Of a stretch of 64,000 nt of DNA, positions 7,340 through 16,647 are shown one piece after another. The position numbers were made by a program, and so were the translations under genes. Origin of the DNA: Histidinibacterium lentulum (GTDB lineage: Bacteria; Pseudomonadota; Alphaproteobacteria; Rhodobacterales; Rhodobacteraceae); assembly GCF_003789055.1 (NCBI RefSeq), contig NZ_ML119089.1, positions 124,001-188,000 of the forward strand. Direction: 5' to 3'. The notes beneath the pieces were generated by a model, which was not told the origin of the DNA, made no database searches, and saw nothing but the letters and a program-made list of their open reading frames with translations. Position 1 is the first letter of the stretch; each line of letters begins with the position of its first letter.

Positions 7340-8185
7340 ATGCGCCACACCCTTCCCCTTGCCCCGCAGTTCTATGTGACTGCGCCGCAGCCCTGCCCCT
7401 ATCTCGAGGGGCGGATGGAGCGGAAGCTGTTCACGGCGCTGCAGGGCGACGGGGCGGAGCAGCTGAACGACGCGCTGTCGAAGCAGGGCTTCCGGCGCAG
7501 CCAGAACGTGCTTTACCGGCCCTCCTGCGCGGAATGCTCGGCCTGCCTGTCGGCGCGGATCGCGGTGGACCGGTTCCGCCCCTCGAAGAGCCAGCGCCGG
7601 GTCCGGCGGAGGAACGCCTACCTCGAGCGGCGGGCAAGCGCGCCCTGGGCGACGGAGGAGCAGTATGCGCTCTTCCGGGACTATCTCGACAGTCGGCATG
7701 CGACGGGCGGGATGGCGGACATGGATCTGTTCGAATTCGCCGCGATGATCGAGGAGACGCCGGTGCGCTCGCGGCTGATCGAATATACCGATCTGTCAGC
7801 CTCCCGGGACGATCCGCATGGCGGGCTGGAGGCGGTCTGCCTGACGGACGTGCTCGATGACGGGTTGAGCATGGTCTATTCGTTCTTCGATCCCGACCTC
7901 GCGGCGCAGTCCCTGGGGACCTACGTGATCCTCGATCATGTCGATCTCGCCCGGTCCATGGGGCTTCCTTACGTCTATCTCGGCTACTGGGTCCCGGGCA
8001 GCCCGAAGATGGGCTACAAGGCGCGCTTTTCCGGGCTCGAGATCTATCACAAGGGGCGCTGGCAGCGGCTGGAGGAGCCAGAGAGATTCGAGGCCGATAC
8101 GCACCCCCTTTCGGTGCCGCCCATTGCCGAGCAGGTCGCCCGGATCAGCCTCCCCGACACGCGCCCGACCCGGCGGGAGGAGTAG
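7340..8185 (+). CDS. bpt: Bpt-type aspartate/glutamate leucyltransferase (arginyltransferase family)
   Basis: A 281-residue enzyme that adds leucine (Bpt type) or arginine from aminoacyl-tRNA to proteins with acidic N-termini, marking them for ClpS/ClpAP degradation in the N-degron pathway. It carries the N-terminal [14 protein letters not shown] segment, the cysteine cluster [16 protein letters not shown], and the family end region [21 protein letters not shown]. The ATG at 7340 is preferred to an upstream in-frame start at 7304 since conserved sequence begins at once. Substrate choice (Leu or Arg) cannot be decided here, though the bacterial form with this length is normally Bpt. Confidence 0.92.
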   Translation: MRHTLPLAPQFYVTAPQPCPYLEGRMERKLFTALQGDGAEQLNDALSKQGFRRSQNVLYRPSCAECSACLSARIAVDRFRPSKSQRRVRRRNAYLERRASAPWATEEQYALFRDYLDSRHATGGMADMDLFEFAAMIEETPVRSRLIEYTDLSASRDDPHGGLEAVCLTDVLDDGLSMVYSFFDPDLAAQSLGTYVILDHVDLARSMGLPYVYLGYWVPGSPKMGYKARFSGLEIYHKGRWQRLEEPERFEADTHPLSVPPIAEQVARISLPDTRPTRREE

Positions 8186-8195
8186 GCGGACCCCG

Positions 8196-8213
8196 GCGTC
8201 CACATGTGGACGC
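8196..8213. repeat. 18-bp perfect palindrome after bpt
   Basis: GCGTCCACATGTGGACGC reads the same on both strands. A related half-site, GCGTGGACGCC, occurs about 40 nt further on. It could be an operator of the MFS gene that starts at 8342, or a loopless hairpin at the end of bpt. Nothing else is visible in 8186-8341 except a TTGACA at 8282 with no good -10 box. Confidence 0.4.
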
Positions 8214-8341
8214 TCGCGTAACCCGTTGCAGTCAAATGAAAACATGCGTGGACGCCCGGCGGCGTTAACCTTTGCCCCGGGTTGACAACCGGCCCGCGCC
8301 GGAAGAACGACGGCGGACTTGCGCCCGAGGGACCCCCGACC

Positions 8342-9532
8342 ATGACACATGACGATCTTGCCCGGGGCCTCGAAGCCCGGGTGCCGCCGCAGGACGGGAC
8401 ACGCCCCGGCGAGGACCTTCGGCCGGCGCGGCTCGCCACGCGGCTGAGCTTCGTCGCGGCAGGGTTCGGCATCGCCTGCTGGGCGCCGCTCATCCCCTTC
8501 GTCAAGGATCGGCTCGGCGTTGCGGAAGGAGCCTTCGGCCTGCTTCTGCTGTGCCTCGGCATCGGATCGGTGATCGCGATGCCGGTCACCGGGATCGTCG
8601 CCGCCCGCCGGGGGGCGCGGCCCATGGTCCTTCTGGGCGGTTTCGGGATGGTTCTGATGTTGCCGCTGCTGGCGCTGGTCCCCGAGCCCTGGATGCTCGG
8701 CGTGGTGCTGGCGCTCTTCGGCGCCTCTCTCGGCACCATCGACGTGGCGATGAACGTCCATGCCGTCGAGGTCGAGGGCCGGGGCGACCGGCCGATGATG
8801 TCGGGCTTTCACGCCATGTTCAGCCTCGGCGGCTTCGCCGGGGCCGGGCTGATGACCGCGCTGCTGTGGCTGGGCCTGTCGCCACTCCAGGCCTCGCTCA
8901 TCGGCGCGGCGCTGATGGCGGCCGCAATGGCGCCCACAGGGTCGCGCATGCTGCGGGCCCGGGCGGAGGCGCCGCCCCCCTTCAGCCTGCCCCGGGGCGT
9001 CGTGATCCTCCTGGCCGTGCTCGCCGGGATCACCTTTCTGATCGAGGGCGCGGTGCTCGACTGGGGTGCGCTCCTGCTGATCACGCGAGACCTCGCCGCA
9101 GCGGAAACCGCGGGTGCCGGTTTCATGATCTTCTCCGCCGCGATGGTGGCGGGCCGGCTGGCGGGAGACCGCATCGTGTCCGCGCTCGGTCCCTTCCGCG
9201 TGCTGGTGGCAGGCGGCGTCATGACGATCATCGGGCTCGCGCTGACCCTGATCGCGCCGGGGGCGGGGCTGGCGCTCATGGGCTTCCTGCTGATCGGTCT
9301 CGGCGCCTCGAACCTCGTGCCGGTCCTCTTCAGCGCCGCGGGCCGGCAGAGGATCATGCCGGCCGGGATGGCGATCGCGGCCGTCACCACGACCGGCTAC
9401 GCCGGGGTGCTGCTCGGTCCGGCCGCCATCGGCGGGGTCGCGGAGGCGACCAGCCTGCCCTTCGCATTCTGGGGCCTCGCGCTGCTCGTGCTGGCCGTGC
9501 CCGCAACGGCGCACCGCGTGGCGCGCATCTGA
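8342..9532 (+). CDS. Major facilitator superfamily transporter
   Basis: A 396-residue protein with about 12 hydrophobic segments and the MFS layout of two six-helix halves. The loop after helix 2 has the conserved GARRGARPMVLLG-like motif. It resembles YbjJ-type transporters (FGIACWAPLIPFVKDRLG start, GTIDVAMNVHAVEVE in helix 5). The first 35 residues are hydrophilic and variable. Substrate is unknown. The stop lies 7 bp from that of the convergent dctM gene, so no room is left for a conventional terminator. Confidence 0.88.
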   Translation: MTHDDLARGLEARVPPQDGTRPGEDLRPARLATRLSFVAAGFGIACWAPLIPFVKDRLGVAEGAFGLLLLCLGIGSVIAMPVTGIVAARRGARPMVLLGGFGMVLMLPLLALVPEPWMLGVVLALFGASLGTIDVAMNVHAVEVEGRGDRPMMSGFHAMFSLGGFAGAGLMTALLWLGLSPLQASLIGAALMAAAMAPTGSRMLRARAEAPPPFSLPRGVVILLAVLAGITFLIEGAVLDWGALLLITRDLAAAETAGAGFMIFSAAMVAGRLAGDRIVSALGPFRVLVAGGVMTIIGLALTLIAPGAGLALMGFLLIGLGASNLVPVLFSAAGRQRIMPAGMAIAAVTTTGYAGVLLGPAAIGGVAEATSLPFAFWGLALLVLAVPATAHRVARI

Positions 9533-9539
9533 CGGGGCG

Positions 9540-11894
9540 CTACCGGCCCAGAAGATCGGGCACGATGGTCACCACGCTCGGGAAGAACCAGAGCAGCGCG
9601 ATGCCCAGCACCTGGATCAGGACGAAGGGAAGCACGCCGCGGTAGATATGCGCTGTGGTGATCGACGGCGGGGCCACGCCGCGCAGGTAGAACAGCGCGA
9701 ATCCGAAGGGCGGCGTCAGGAACGAGGTCTGCAGGTTCACCGCGATCATGATGGTGACCCATTTCGGGTCGAACGTCCCGCCGTAGATCACCGGCCCCAC
9801 GATGGGGATCACGATGTAGATGATCTCGAGGAAGTCGAGCACGAAGCCGAGGATGAACAGCACCAGCATGACGATGAGGAACACCGTCATCTCGTTGTCA
9901 AAGCTGCGCAGGAACTGCTGGATGTAATGCTCTCCGCCGAAGGAGATCACCACGAGGTTCAGAAGCTGCGAGCCGATCAGGATGGCGAAGACCATCGCCG
10001 TGACCTTGGCGGTCTCGCGCACGACCGGGGTCAGCACGCGGCCCGCCCAGAGCACCCAGCAGGCGTAGAGGATCGAGAACATCGAGAAGAGGAAGGCGGC
10101 GAAGGCGGCGAAATAGGCCAGCACATCCTCGAAGGCGGCATCGGACTGGCCGATACGCATGTCGAAGTTCACTCCGAGGAGCAGCATGATGACGATGGCG
10201 AAGGCGCCGTAGAGGATGATCCACGGGCTGCGGCCCTCCTCGGCGAGCTTGCGGTAGGCCGCGAGCATGATCGCCCCGCCCGCGCCCAGCGCCGCGGCGG
10301 GCGTGGGGTTGGTGATGCCGCCGAGGATCGAGCCGAGCACCGCCACGATCAGCACGAGCGGCGGGAAGATCACGCGGATGAGGTCGTTCTGGCCGAGGCG
10401 GGCGGCGGCCGTCCGGCTGGCCCGGAGGGCGATGCCGAAGGGGATGGCGAGAAGCAGCAGTGCCGTGCCCGGAGAGGTGACGGGCGAGATGAAGACGAGG
10501 TCGACGAGCAGTGCCAGGACGAGACCGCCCGCCCCGATCAGCAGCGGGGTCGGATCGGCACCGGGGCGGACGCCGCGGGCGAAGGCGAACATGATCGCGA
10601 GCAGCAGCACGGCGAGGGTCACGCCGGTGCCGAAGGGCGGCGCGTTCGCGATGCGCTCCGCCCGGATCTCAGCGCGTTCCTCCTCAGAGAGCTGCACGGA
10701 TTCCGCCACGCCCCCTGCGGCGTCGATCTCTGCCTGCTGGGCCACGGCGCGGTCCCAGGCGGCCTGGCCGTGGAGGTCGATCATCGCCTCCTGGCAGGCG
10801 GGCGAGACATTGGTGCGCAGGGACGCACCCTGTCCCACGTCGCTGCGGCTGCCGACGGTAACGTCCTGGCTGCCGACGACATTCAGGTTCGACATGGCGA
10901 CCACAAGCGCGATCAGCGCGGCGGGCACCAGCAGGAACCAGGTCAGGCCCTCGTTGCGGGTGATCGGCTCCGCATTGGCGCTGCCCATCTGGACCGCCGG
11001 AGCCTTGGCCGGATTGAGGAGCGCGAAACCGAAGGCGTAGAGCCCGTAGAGCACCGCAAGCAGGATGCCCGGCAGGAGCGCCGCCTGAAAGAGCGTGCCG
11101 ACGGAGACGACGGCGGGTTCCCCGAGATAGGTGAGCGCGTCGGTGCAGCCGACGGACGTGGCGCGGGCCTCCTGCGCGGTCGAATAGAGGTCGCCCGCGA
11201 GGGTCCCGAGCAGGACGATGACGATGGAGGGCGGGATGATCTGGCCCAGCGTGCCCGAGGCGGCGATCACGCCGGTGGCCAGTTCCCTGGAATAGCCTGC
11301 GCGCAGCATCGTGGGCAGCGCGAGCAGGCCCATGGTCACCACGGTCGCGCCGACGATGCCGGTGGAGGCGGCGAGAAACGCGCCCACGACGACGATGGAG
11401 ACGGCGAGACCGCCCGGCAGCGGGCCGAAGAGGCGCGACATGGTGGTCAGAAGGTCATCGGCGATCTTCGAGCGTTCGAGGGTGATGCCCATGAGCACGA
11501 ACATCGCCACGGCGAGCAGGGTCTCGATGGACTGGCCTGCGAGCACGCGCTCGTTCATGCGGTTGACGATGAAGGAGATGTTGCGGTCGAGCGCGACTTC
11601 CCAGCCGAGGGGGAAGACGGGTTCCTCCATCCGCGGCAGGTCGGGATATCGGAAGATCGAGATCGCATCCGGCCTGACGCCTTCGGCGATCAGCCCGGCA
11701 TAGGCCTGGGACGAGGTGTCGATGGCCTGGTGGATCAGGAGCCCGCCCGAGTCGAGCAGCGCGATGACCGCGAAGGAGATGACCGCCGCGCCGGCAATGG
11801 CGAAGGCCACCGGAAAACCCGACAGGATCCCGGCGAAGAGCGTGAGGAAGACGATGATGAGGCCGATCTCGACGCCATCGAGTCCGAAGAGCAT
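9540..11894 (-). CDS. dctM: TRAP transporter large permease (DctM)
   Basis: The 784-residue large membrane subunit that couples substrate uptake to a sodium or proton gradient. It has DctM features: an N-terminal GVEIGLIIVFLTLFAGILSGFPVAFAIAG helix pair, AASGTLGQIIPPSIVIVLLG and the terminal GGTFDPKWVTIMIAVNLQTSFLTPPFGFALFYLRGVAP (quoted as family landmarks). Typical DctM proteins have about 430 residues; this one has roughly 350 extra, lying around residues 190-560, including a hydrophilic stretch rich in Glu/Arg (about 375-430) and added membrane helices. Long DctM subunits are known in TakPQM-like and related TRAP systems. It is last in the leftward dctP-dctQ-dctM operon, 14 nt after dctQ. 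Confidence 0.92.
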   Translation of the reverse strand: MLFGLDGVEIGLIIVFLTLFAGILSGFPVAFAIAGAAVISFAVIALLDSGGLLIHQAIDTSSQAYAGLIAEGVRPDAISIFRYPDLPRMEEPVFPLGWEVALDRNISFIVNRMNERVLAGQSIETLLAVAMFVLMGITLERSKIADDLLTTMSRLFGPLPGGLAVSIVVVGAFLAASTGIVGATVVTMGLLALPTMLRAGYSRELATGVIAASGTLGQIIPPSIVIVLLGTLAGDLYSTAQEARATSVGCTDALTYLGEPAVVSVGTLFQAALLPGILLAVLYGLYAFGFALLNPAKAPAVQMGSANAEPITRNEGLTWFLLVPAALIALVVAMSNLNVVGSQDVTVGSRSDVGQGASLRTNVSPACQEAMIDLHGQAAWDRAVAQQAEIDAAGGVAESVQLSEEERAEIRAERIANAPPFGTGVTLAVLLLAIMFAFARGVRPGADPTPLLIGAGGLVLALLVDLVFISPVTSPGTALLLLAIPFGIALRASRTAAARLGQNDLIRVIFPPLVLIVAVLGSILGGITNPTPAAALGAGGAIMLAAYRKLAEEGRSPWIILYGAFAIVIMLLLGVNFDMRIGQSDAAFEDVLAYFAAFAAFLFSMFSILYACWVLWAGRVLTPVVRETAKVTAMVFAILIGSQLLNLVVISFGGEHYIQQFLRSFDNEMTVFLIVMLVLFILGFVLDFLEIIYIVIPIVGPVIYGGTFDPKWVTIMIAVNLQTSFLTPPFGFALFYLRGVAPPSITTAHIYRGVLPFVLIQVLGIALLWFFPSVVTIVPDLLGR

Positions 11895-11908
11895 GGGGGC
11901 CGTCCTTC

Positions 11909-12976
11909 TTAATGGGCGCCGTCGAAGGCTTCTTCACCCGCGCCGAGCGTGTCGCGGTCGAGGTATCTGCCGTAGCTGTCCGGCCCTTCCTTCCACTCGA
12001 GCCAGGAGCGGTAGAAGAAGGCGATGGACTGCAGGATGATCATGAGCGCGAAGGCGCAGAGCAGCACCTTGAAGAGGAAATAGGCGTTGAACCCGTTGGG
12101 GCTGAAGCCGATCGTCTCCACGTTCCAGGAGGCCGCGCGGAAGCGCTGTTCGACGAGCTGCTCGTAGGTGTTGGAGGCGGAGACCGGCGGGTTGATGAGG
12201 TGCCGCCAGAGGAAATACCAGCCGTACATCCAGGTGATGATCGCGGCGGGCAGCATCAGCACGACGCAGCCGACCATGTCGATCACCCGCTTCGTGCGTT
12301 CGGACACGGCGGAGTAGATCAGGTCCACCCGCACATGGCCGCCCTGGACGAAGGTGTAGGCGGCGCAGAGGCAGACGATCATGGCGTTGTAGAGCTTGAG
12401 TTCCTCGGACCACCACGAGACGTCCTTGGCGAAGGTCGTCCCGAAGCCGAGACCGATCTCGGAGGCCGCGAAGACGCGCTGCATGAAGACGATCAGGATC
12501 TGCTGCAGGACCATGATCAGCGCGGCCCAGGCGAAGAACCTGCCGACACCGTTGGCGAAGCCCTCGAGGACGCGCACGCAGCCCCACATGAAGGGACGGT
12601 ACACGAGCCCCGCCGCCGTGACCCCGAGGAGCACGACGAGAAAGGCGAAGAAGAATTCGACGGAGCCGCCGTAATAGACGACGCGCATGAGCGCCTGGGC
12701 GGCTTCGGGATCCTCGATGCGGCCCGACAGCTGCGCCTCGGGCAGCCACGAGAGCCACATGCCCGGATGGGTGAGAGCGAAGAGGATGTTGTAGACCGCC
12801 TCGAGCAGGTTGCCGATGACCCAGAGAAATCCGTCCCAGACGGCGCCCAGCGTCGTCTCCGCGGGCGCGCGCGGCTCCGCGCCCTCGGGGACATTGCCCT
12901 GAAGCCGCTCCACGAAGCGCGTGAACCCATTCTCGTAGGAGGCCCAGAGACCCCCGCCGGTGTCCTCGTCTTCCAT
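11909..12976 (-). CDS. dctQ: TRAP transporter small permease (DctQ)
   Basis: A 355-residue small membrane subunit, about twice the usual DctQ length. The DctQ core (four helices, with the sequence QGGHVRVDLIYSAVSERTKRVIDMVG) lies at about residues 160-330. The extra N-terminal 150 residues include a hydrophilic head, then two or three hydrophobic segments (WDGFLWVIGNLLEAVYNILFAL; YGGSVEFFFAFLVVLLGVTAAGLVYRP). This enlargement goes with the enlarged DctM and suggests co-evolution of both. It starts 158 nt after dctP, across a strong hairpin. Confidence 0.9.
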   Translation of the reverse strand: MEDEDTGGGLWASYENGFTRFVERLQGNVPEGAEPRAPAETTLGAVWDGFLWVIGNLLEAVYNILFALTHPGMWLSWLPEAQLSGRIEDPEAAQALMRVVYYGGSVEFFFAFLVVLLGVTAAGLVYRPFMWGCVRVLEGFANGVGRFFAWAALIMVLQQILIVFMQRVFAASEIGLGFGTTFAKDVSWWSEELKLYNAMIVCLCAAYTFVQGGHVRVDLIYSAVSERTKRVIDMVGCVVLMLPAAIITWMYGWYFLWRHLINPPVSASNTYEQLVEQRFRAASWNVETIGFSPNGFNAYFLFKVLLCAFALMIILQSIAFFYRSWLEWKEGPDSYGRYLDRDTLGAGEEAFDGAH

Positions 12977-13048
12977 CGTCCCCCCTCGCCTCCCGATGCG
13001 GGAGCCGGAGCCTGTCCCCAGGCCGATGTCACATGATCAGCAGGCAAC

Positions 13049-13080
13049 GGCCCCGGCAAGCCCGCAAGCCTGCCGGGGCC
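13049..13080 (-). terminator. Hairpin between dctP and dctQ
   Basis: GGCCCCGGCA and TGCCGGGGCC form a perfect 10-bp stem around a 12-nt loop in the dctP-dctQ gap. No T run follows. Such intercistronic hairpins commonly protect the upstream mRNA or attenuate downstream transcription, which would give more binding protein than permease. Confidence 0.5.
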
Positions 13081-13134
13081 GGGGCGCGGGAGAGGCGGGG
13101 GGCGCCGCGCGCCCCCGCCCGCCCCGCGCCGGGA

Positions 13135-14223
13135 TCAGATCCCCAGAACGCGGTTGCGCTGCATGGTGGTCTCGCCCTCGGAGCGGCTGCTCCAGTTGGC
13201 CGATGCCTGCAGCGAGGTCATGTAGCTGTCGTAGCAGCGGGCATAGAGCTCGTCGCCCATGTTCTCGGCCACGACTTCCTGAGCGGCGGCACCGAAGGCG
13301 TCCCAGATCTCGTCGTTGAACTCGAGGACCTGCACGCCGCCGGACTGCAGGCGCTGCAGCGCGGCCGAGTTGTTGGCCATGAACTGCGACATCGACCAGA
13401 TGTTCGTCGCGGTGCAGGCCTGCTCGAAGATCGCCTGCTGCGCGGGCGTCAGGCTGTCCCAGACATCGAGGCTGACCACGGTGTTCAGGTTCGGACCCGG
13501 CTCGTGGAAGCCCGAGGTGTAGTAGAACTTGGTGATCTCCTGGAAGCCGGCCTTCTCGTCCGCCCAGGGGCCGATCCATTCGGTGCCGTCGATGGCGCCG
13601 GAGGCCAGCGCCTGATACACCTCCGCGCCGGGCAGGTTCTGGACCGATGCGCCCAGCTTGCCGAGCGCCTGGCCACCCTGGCCGGGCATGCGGAACCGGA
13701 GGCCCTGGAAGTCCTCGACCGAGGTCATCTCCTTGGCGAACCAGCCGCCCGACTGCGGGCCGGTGTTGCCCGAGGGGAAGGCCTTCAGGCCGAAGATGGA
13801 ATAGAGCTCGTCGCCCAGCTCCTTGCCGCCGTCATGGTACCACCAGTTGGAATATTCCTGGAAGTTCATGCCGAAGGGGATCTGGCTGAAGAAGGACAGC
13901 GCCGGGTGCTGGCCGAGGAAATAGTAGTCGACCCCGTGGTACATGTCGGCCTGGCCGGCGGCCACGGCGTCGAACACCTCGAAGGCGCCCACGAGCTCGC
14001 CCGCGGCCTTCAGATCGACGGTCAGCTGGCCGTCGGTCATGGCGGTGATGACATCGGCGCAATGCTGTGCCGCGTCATGCACGCCGGCGAGGCCGCGGCC
14101 CCAGGTGGTCACGAAGGTGAGCGTGCGGTTGCCCTGGGCATAGGCCGGGGCGGCAAGGGCCGAAGCCGTGGCGGCAGCGGCGCCGCCGACGGCGCCCTTG
14201 GTCAGAAAGGAACGACGATCCAT
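13135..14223 (-). CDS. dctP: TRAP transporter solute-binding protein (DctP, TakP-like)
   Basis: A 362-residue periplasmic binding protein. It has a twin-arginine-like leader (MDRRSFLTKG, then a hydrophobic stretch ending AAPAYAQ near residue 30). The mature part matches the DctP fold of the TakP group, which binds 2-oxo acids such as pyruvate with sodium: FRMPGQGGQALGKLGASVQNLPGAEVYQALASGAIDGTEW is the core region, with the conserved arginine after LRF. The ligand here cannot be fixed, but a monocarboxylate or 2-oxo acid is likely. First gene of the operon, transcribed away from the kinase/regulator pair at 14426-16530, which probably controls it. Confidence 0.92.
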   Translation of the reverse strand: MDRRSFLTKGAVGGAAAATASALAAPAYAQGNRTLTFVTTWGRGLAGVHDAAQHCADVITAMTDGQLTVDLKAAGELVGAFEVFDAVAAGQADMYHGVDYYFLGQHPALSFFSQIPFGMNFQEYSNWWYHDGGKELGDELYSIFGLKAFPSGNTGPQSGGWFAKEMTSVEDFQGLRFRMPGQGGQALGKLGASVQNLPGAEVYQALASGAIDGTEWIGPWADEKAGFQEITKFYYTSGFHEPGPNLNTVVSLDVWDSLTPAQQAIFEQACTATNIWSMSQFMANNSAALQRLQSGGVQVLEFNDEIWDAFGAAAQEVVAENMGDELYARCYDSYMTSLQASANWSSRSEGETTMQRNRVLGI

Positions 14224-14425
14224 GGATACCTCCCGTTTGGTGCCCGGCCCCTCCCACGGGCCGGACGGATCTCGAAGTGTCGAAAGTGGTAGCGACAGAT
14301 TCTTTCGCGCGCCATACCCATCACTGCGTAGACGCAGCGTCCCGCCCCGCGCGAGCGGGCCGGATCGGCCCCGAAGCGGCGGCGCGCCGCTTTTCCGCGC
14401 CGCGGTTTCGGCCTAACGGTGGGCG

Positions 14426-15820
14426 ATGCTTCACCGTCTGCGCCTGCCCTATGCGGCCAAGCTCTACCTGATCGCGGCGATTCCCCTGGTCTTCGCCGTG
14501 GCCGCGATCACGGTGCTGGTGGATCGCAGCACGCGGCAGCTTGCCGAGCGCGAGATCGCGGCGCTGGAGCGGCAGCTTATGGAGGCGAAGCGCGAGGAGC
14601 TGCGCAATTACCTGTCCATCGCTCGGACCTCGTTTCTGAACATCTACGGCCGCGCCGCCCCCGACGACGAGGCGGCCAAGCTGGAATCGACCCGCATCCT
14701 CGCGGCGACGCTCTACGGTCAGGACGGGTATTTCTTCGTCTTCGACTATGACGGCGTGAACCTCGTGGCGCCGCGCCAGACCCAGCTCATCGGGCGCGAC
14801 TGGTCCGGGCTCAGGGATGCGGGCGGCACGGAGATCACCGACGAGCTGATCCGGCTCGCACGGGCAGGTGGCGGCTATCACAGCTTCGCCTGGCCCAAGC
14901 CGTCGACCGGCGAGACGGCGACGATGCTGGCCTATGTCAACGGTCTCCAGGACTGGCGCTGGGCCATCGGAACCGGCATCTTCATCGACGACGTGACCGA
15001 GATCGTCGCCGCCGCGCGGGCGGAGGTGGATGCGCGGATCGGGCGCACGACGCTCTATATCCTCGCGATCACCATTGCGGCCCTGCTCACCGTCTTCCTG
15101 ACCGGCCTCGCCCTCAACATACGGGAGCGGATGCTGGCGGACACCAAGCTGAAGGCCCTGACCCAGCGGATCATCGACGCGCAGGAGGAAGAGCGCGGGC
15201 GCGTCGCCCGGGAGCTGCACGATTCGATCAGCCAGATCCTCGTCTCGGTCCGCTATGCGCTCGAACTCGCGCGGCGGCGGCTGGGCCCCGGCGACGCGCG
15301 GGCGTCGGAATCGCTCGACAAGGGGCTGGGCGCGCTCGGCCAGGCGATCCAGGAGGTGCGGCGGATCAGCCGGGACCTCCGGCCCGGGGTGCTCGACGAT
15401 CTGGGGCTGGGTCCCGCGCTGCAGTCGCTGACGGACGATTTCAGCGCCCGGACCGGCATCGCGGTCGCCTTCCAGACCGTCGTCTTCCGCAACCGGCTGG
15501 ACCAGGATGCGCGGATCGCGCTCTACCGCATCGCGCAGGAGGCGCTGACGAACATCGAGCGGCATTCCGGCGCGGACCGCGTCGAGATGTGCCTGCGCGG
15601 CCATCGGGCCGGGGCCGTGCTCCGGATCGCGGACAACGGCTCGGGCATGGCGGCGCAGGGCCGGCAAAGCGGGCTCGGGCTGCGCAACATGGCCGAGCGG
15701 ATGGAGCAGCTGGGCGGGACGCTGAAGGTCACCTCGGGCGCGGACGGCACGGCGATCGAGGCGCAGGTGCCGCTGACCCATCTCCTCACGGCCGATACGG
15801 CCCGCGCCGCCACCGGGTGA
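14426..15820 (+). CDS. Cache-domain sensor histidine kinase (NarL-system type)
   Basis: A 464-residue membrane kinase. Transmembrane helix 1 is at about residues 13-32, a periplasmic single-Cache sensor at about 35-205 (YGQDGYFFVFDYDGVNLVAP is the ligand-pocket strand of the family), and helix 2 at about 209-230. The cytoplasmic part has a HisKA_3 dimerisation segment with phospho-acceptor His265 in RVARELHDSISQIL, then a HATPase_c domain (YRIAQEALTNIERHS, DNGSGMA, GLGLRNM). Cache domains of this kind often sense small organic acids. It is divergent from dctPQM and directly upstream of its regulator, as are DctS/DctR in related bacteria. Confidence 0.93.
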   Translation: MLHRLRLPYAAKLYLIAAIPLVFAVAAITVLVDRSTRQLAEREIAALERQLMEAKREELRNYLSIARTSFLNIYGRAAPDDEAAKLESTRILAATLYGQDGYFFVFDYDGVNLVAPRQTQLIGRDWSGLRDAGGTEITDELIRLARAGGGYHSFAWPKPSTGETATMLAYVNGLQDWRWAIGTGIFIDDVTEIVAAARAEVDARIGRTTLYILAITIAALLTVFLTGLALNIRERMLADTKLKALTQRIIDAQEEERGRVARELHDSISQILVSVRYALELARRRLGPGDARASESLDKGLGALGQAIQEVRRISRDLRPGVLDDLGLGPALQSLTDDFSARTGIAVAFQTVVFRNRLDQDARIALYRIAQEALTNIERHSGADRVEMCLRGHRAGAVLRIADNGSGMAAQGRQSGLGLRNMAERMEQLGGTLKVTSGADGTAIEAQVPLTHLLTADTARAATG

Positions 15821-15894
15821 TCCGTCCGGCTTCTCTTGCCCGGAAACCGCTGCTAGGGTCGCCGACCAAGTCCACAGACGGAGCCCCGCCGCCG

Positions 15895-16530
15895 ATGCCC
15901 CCCACCCGCGTGATGATCGTCGACGACCACCCGATGGTGATCGAGGGCATCCAGTCGATCCTCGAGACCTACGACGACATCGAGATCGCCGCCGCGCTCT
16001 CCGGCGGGCAGGAGGCGGTGGACCGGATCGAGGAGATCGCCCCCGACGTGGTGCTGCTCGACCTCAACATGCCGGGCCTCGGCGGGCTCTCGGCCACGGA
16101 GCTGATCCTCGAGCGCCGGCCCGAGACGCGGGTGCTGGTGCTGTCGATGCATGACAGTCCGGAATACATCTCCACCGCCCTGCGCCACGGCGCGCGGGGC
16201 TACGTCCTGAAGGACGTGCCGGTGGACGAGATCAAGACCGCGATCGACGTGGTGATGTCGGACGAGCGCTATCTCTGCACCGGCGCGCGCACCTCGCTCA
16301 GCCCCGGCACCGCGGACGGGCGGGAGCCGCTTACCGGGCGGGAACAGACGATCCTGCTCCAGCTCGCCCAGGGCCGTTCGAACAAGGAGGTGGCACTGGC
16401 GCTCGATATCTCCGTCCGCACGGTGGAGACGCACCGCAAGAACATCCGCCGCAAGCTGGGGATCTCCTCGACCGCCGGGCTCACGCGTTATGCGCTGGAG
16501 CACGGGGTCCTGCAGGGCACCGGGCACTGA
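15895..16530 (+). CDS. NarL/FixJ-type response regulator
   Basis: A 211-residue DNA-binding response regulator, partner of the kinase ending 74 nt upstream. The receiver has the acidic pocket VDDH (residues 9-12), phospho-acceptor Asp56 (VVLLDLNMP) and Lys in GYVLKDVP. The C-terminal LuxR-type helix-turn-helix runs from LTGREQTILLQLAQGRSNKEVA to VETHRKNIRRKLGI. The start at 15895 fits the beginning of the receiver; a longer in-frame reading overlaps the kinase gene. By position it most likely activates the divergent TRAP operon in response to an organic acid. Confidence 0.93.
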   Translation: MPPTRVMIVDDHPMVIEGIQSILETYDDIEIAAALSGGQEAVDRIEEIAPDVVLLDLNMPGLGGLSATELILERRPETRVLVLSMHDSPEYISTALRHGARGYVLKDVPVDEIKTAIDVVMSDERYLCTGARTSLSPGTADGREPLTGREQTILLQLAQGRSNKEVALALDISVRTVETHRKNIRRKLGISSTAGLTRYALEHGVLQGTGH

Positions 16531-16544
16531 GACAGGGGCCGGCC

Positions 16545-16567
16545 CGCTTCCGATCCGGCCGGAAGCG
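16545..16567. terminator. Bidirectional hairpin between converging genes
   Basis: CGCTTCCG pairs with CGGAAGCG across a 7-nt loop, between the stop of the response regulator and that of the RTX gene. There is no T run on either strand. The region 16531-16647 is otherwise GC-rich without features. Confidence 0.4.
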
Positions 16568-16647
16568 CGCGCGGCCCGCCGCCCGGTCGCGAGCGCAGGG
16601 ACAGCGGGCCGTGCGCGGCCCCCGCGCCTGGACCGCCCCCGCCGGTC

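Noticed and set aside
9648-11912. A 754-codon plus-strand frame opposite dctM
   Set aside because: Composition is His/Glu/Arg/Asp-rich as expected for the antisense of membrane helices in GC-rich DNA, and dctM is clearly the real gene.
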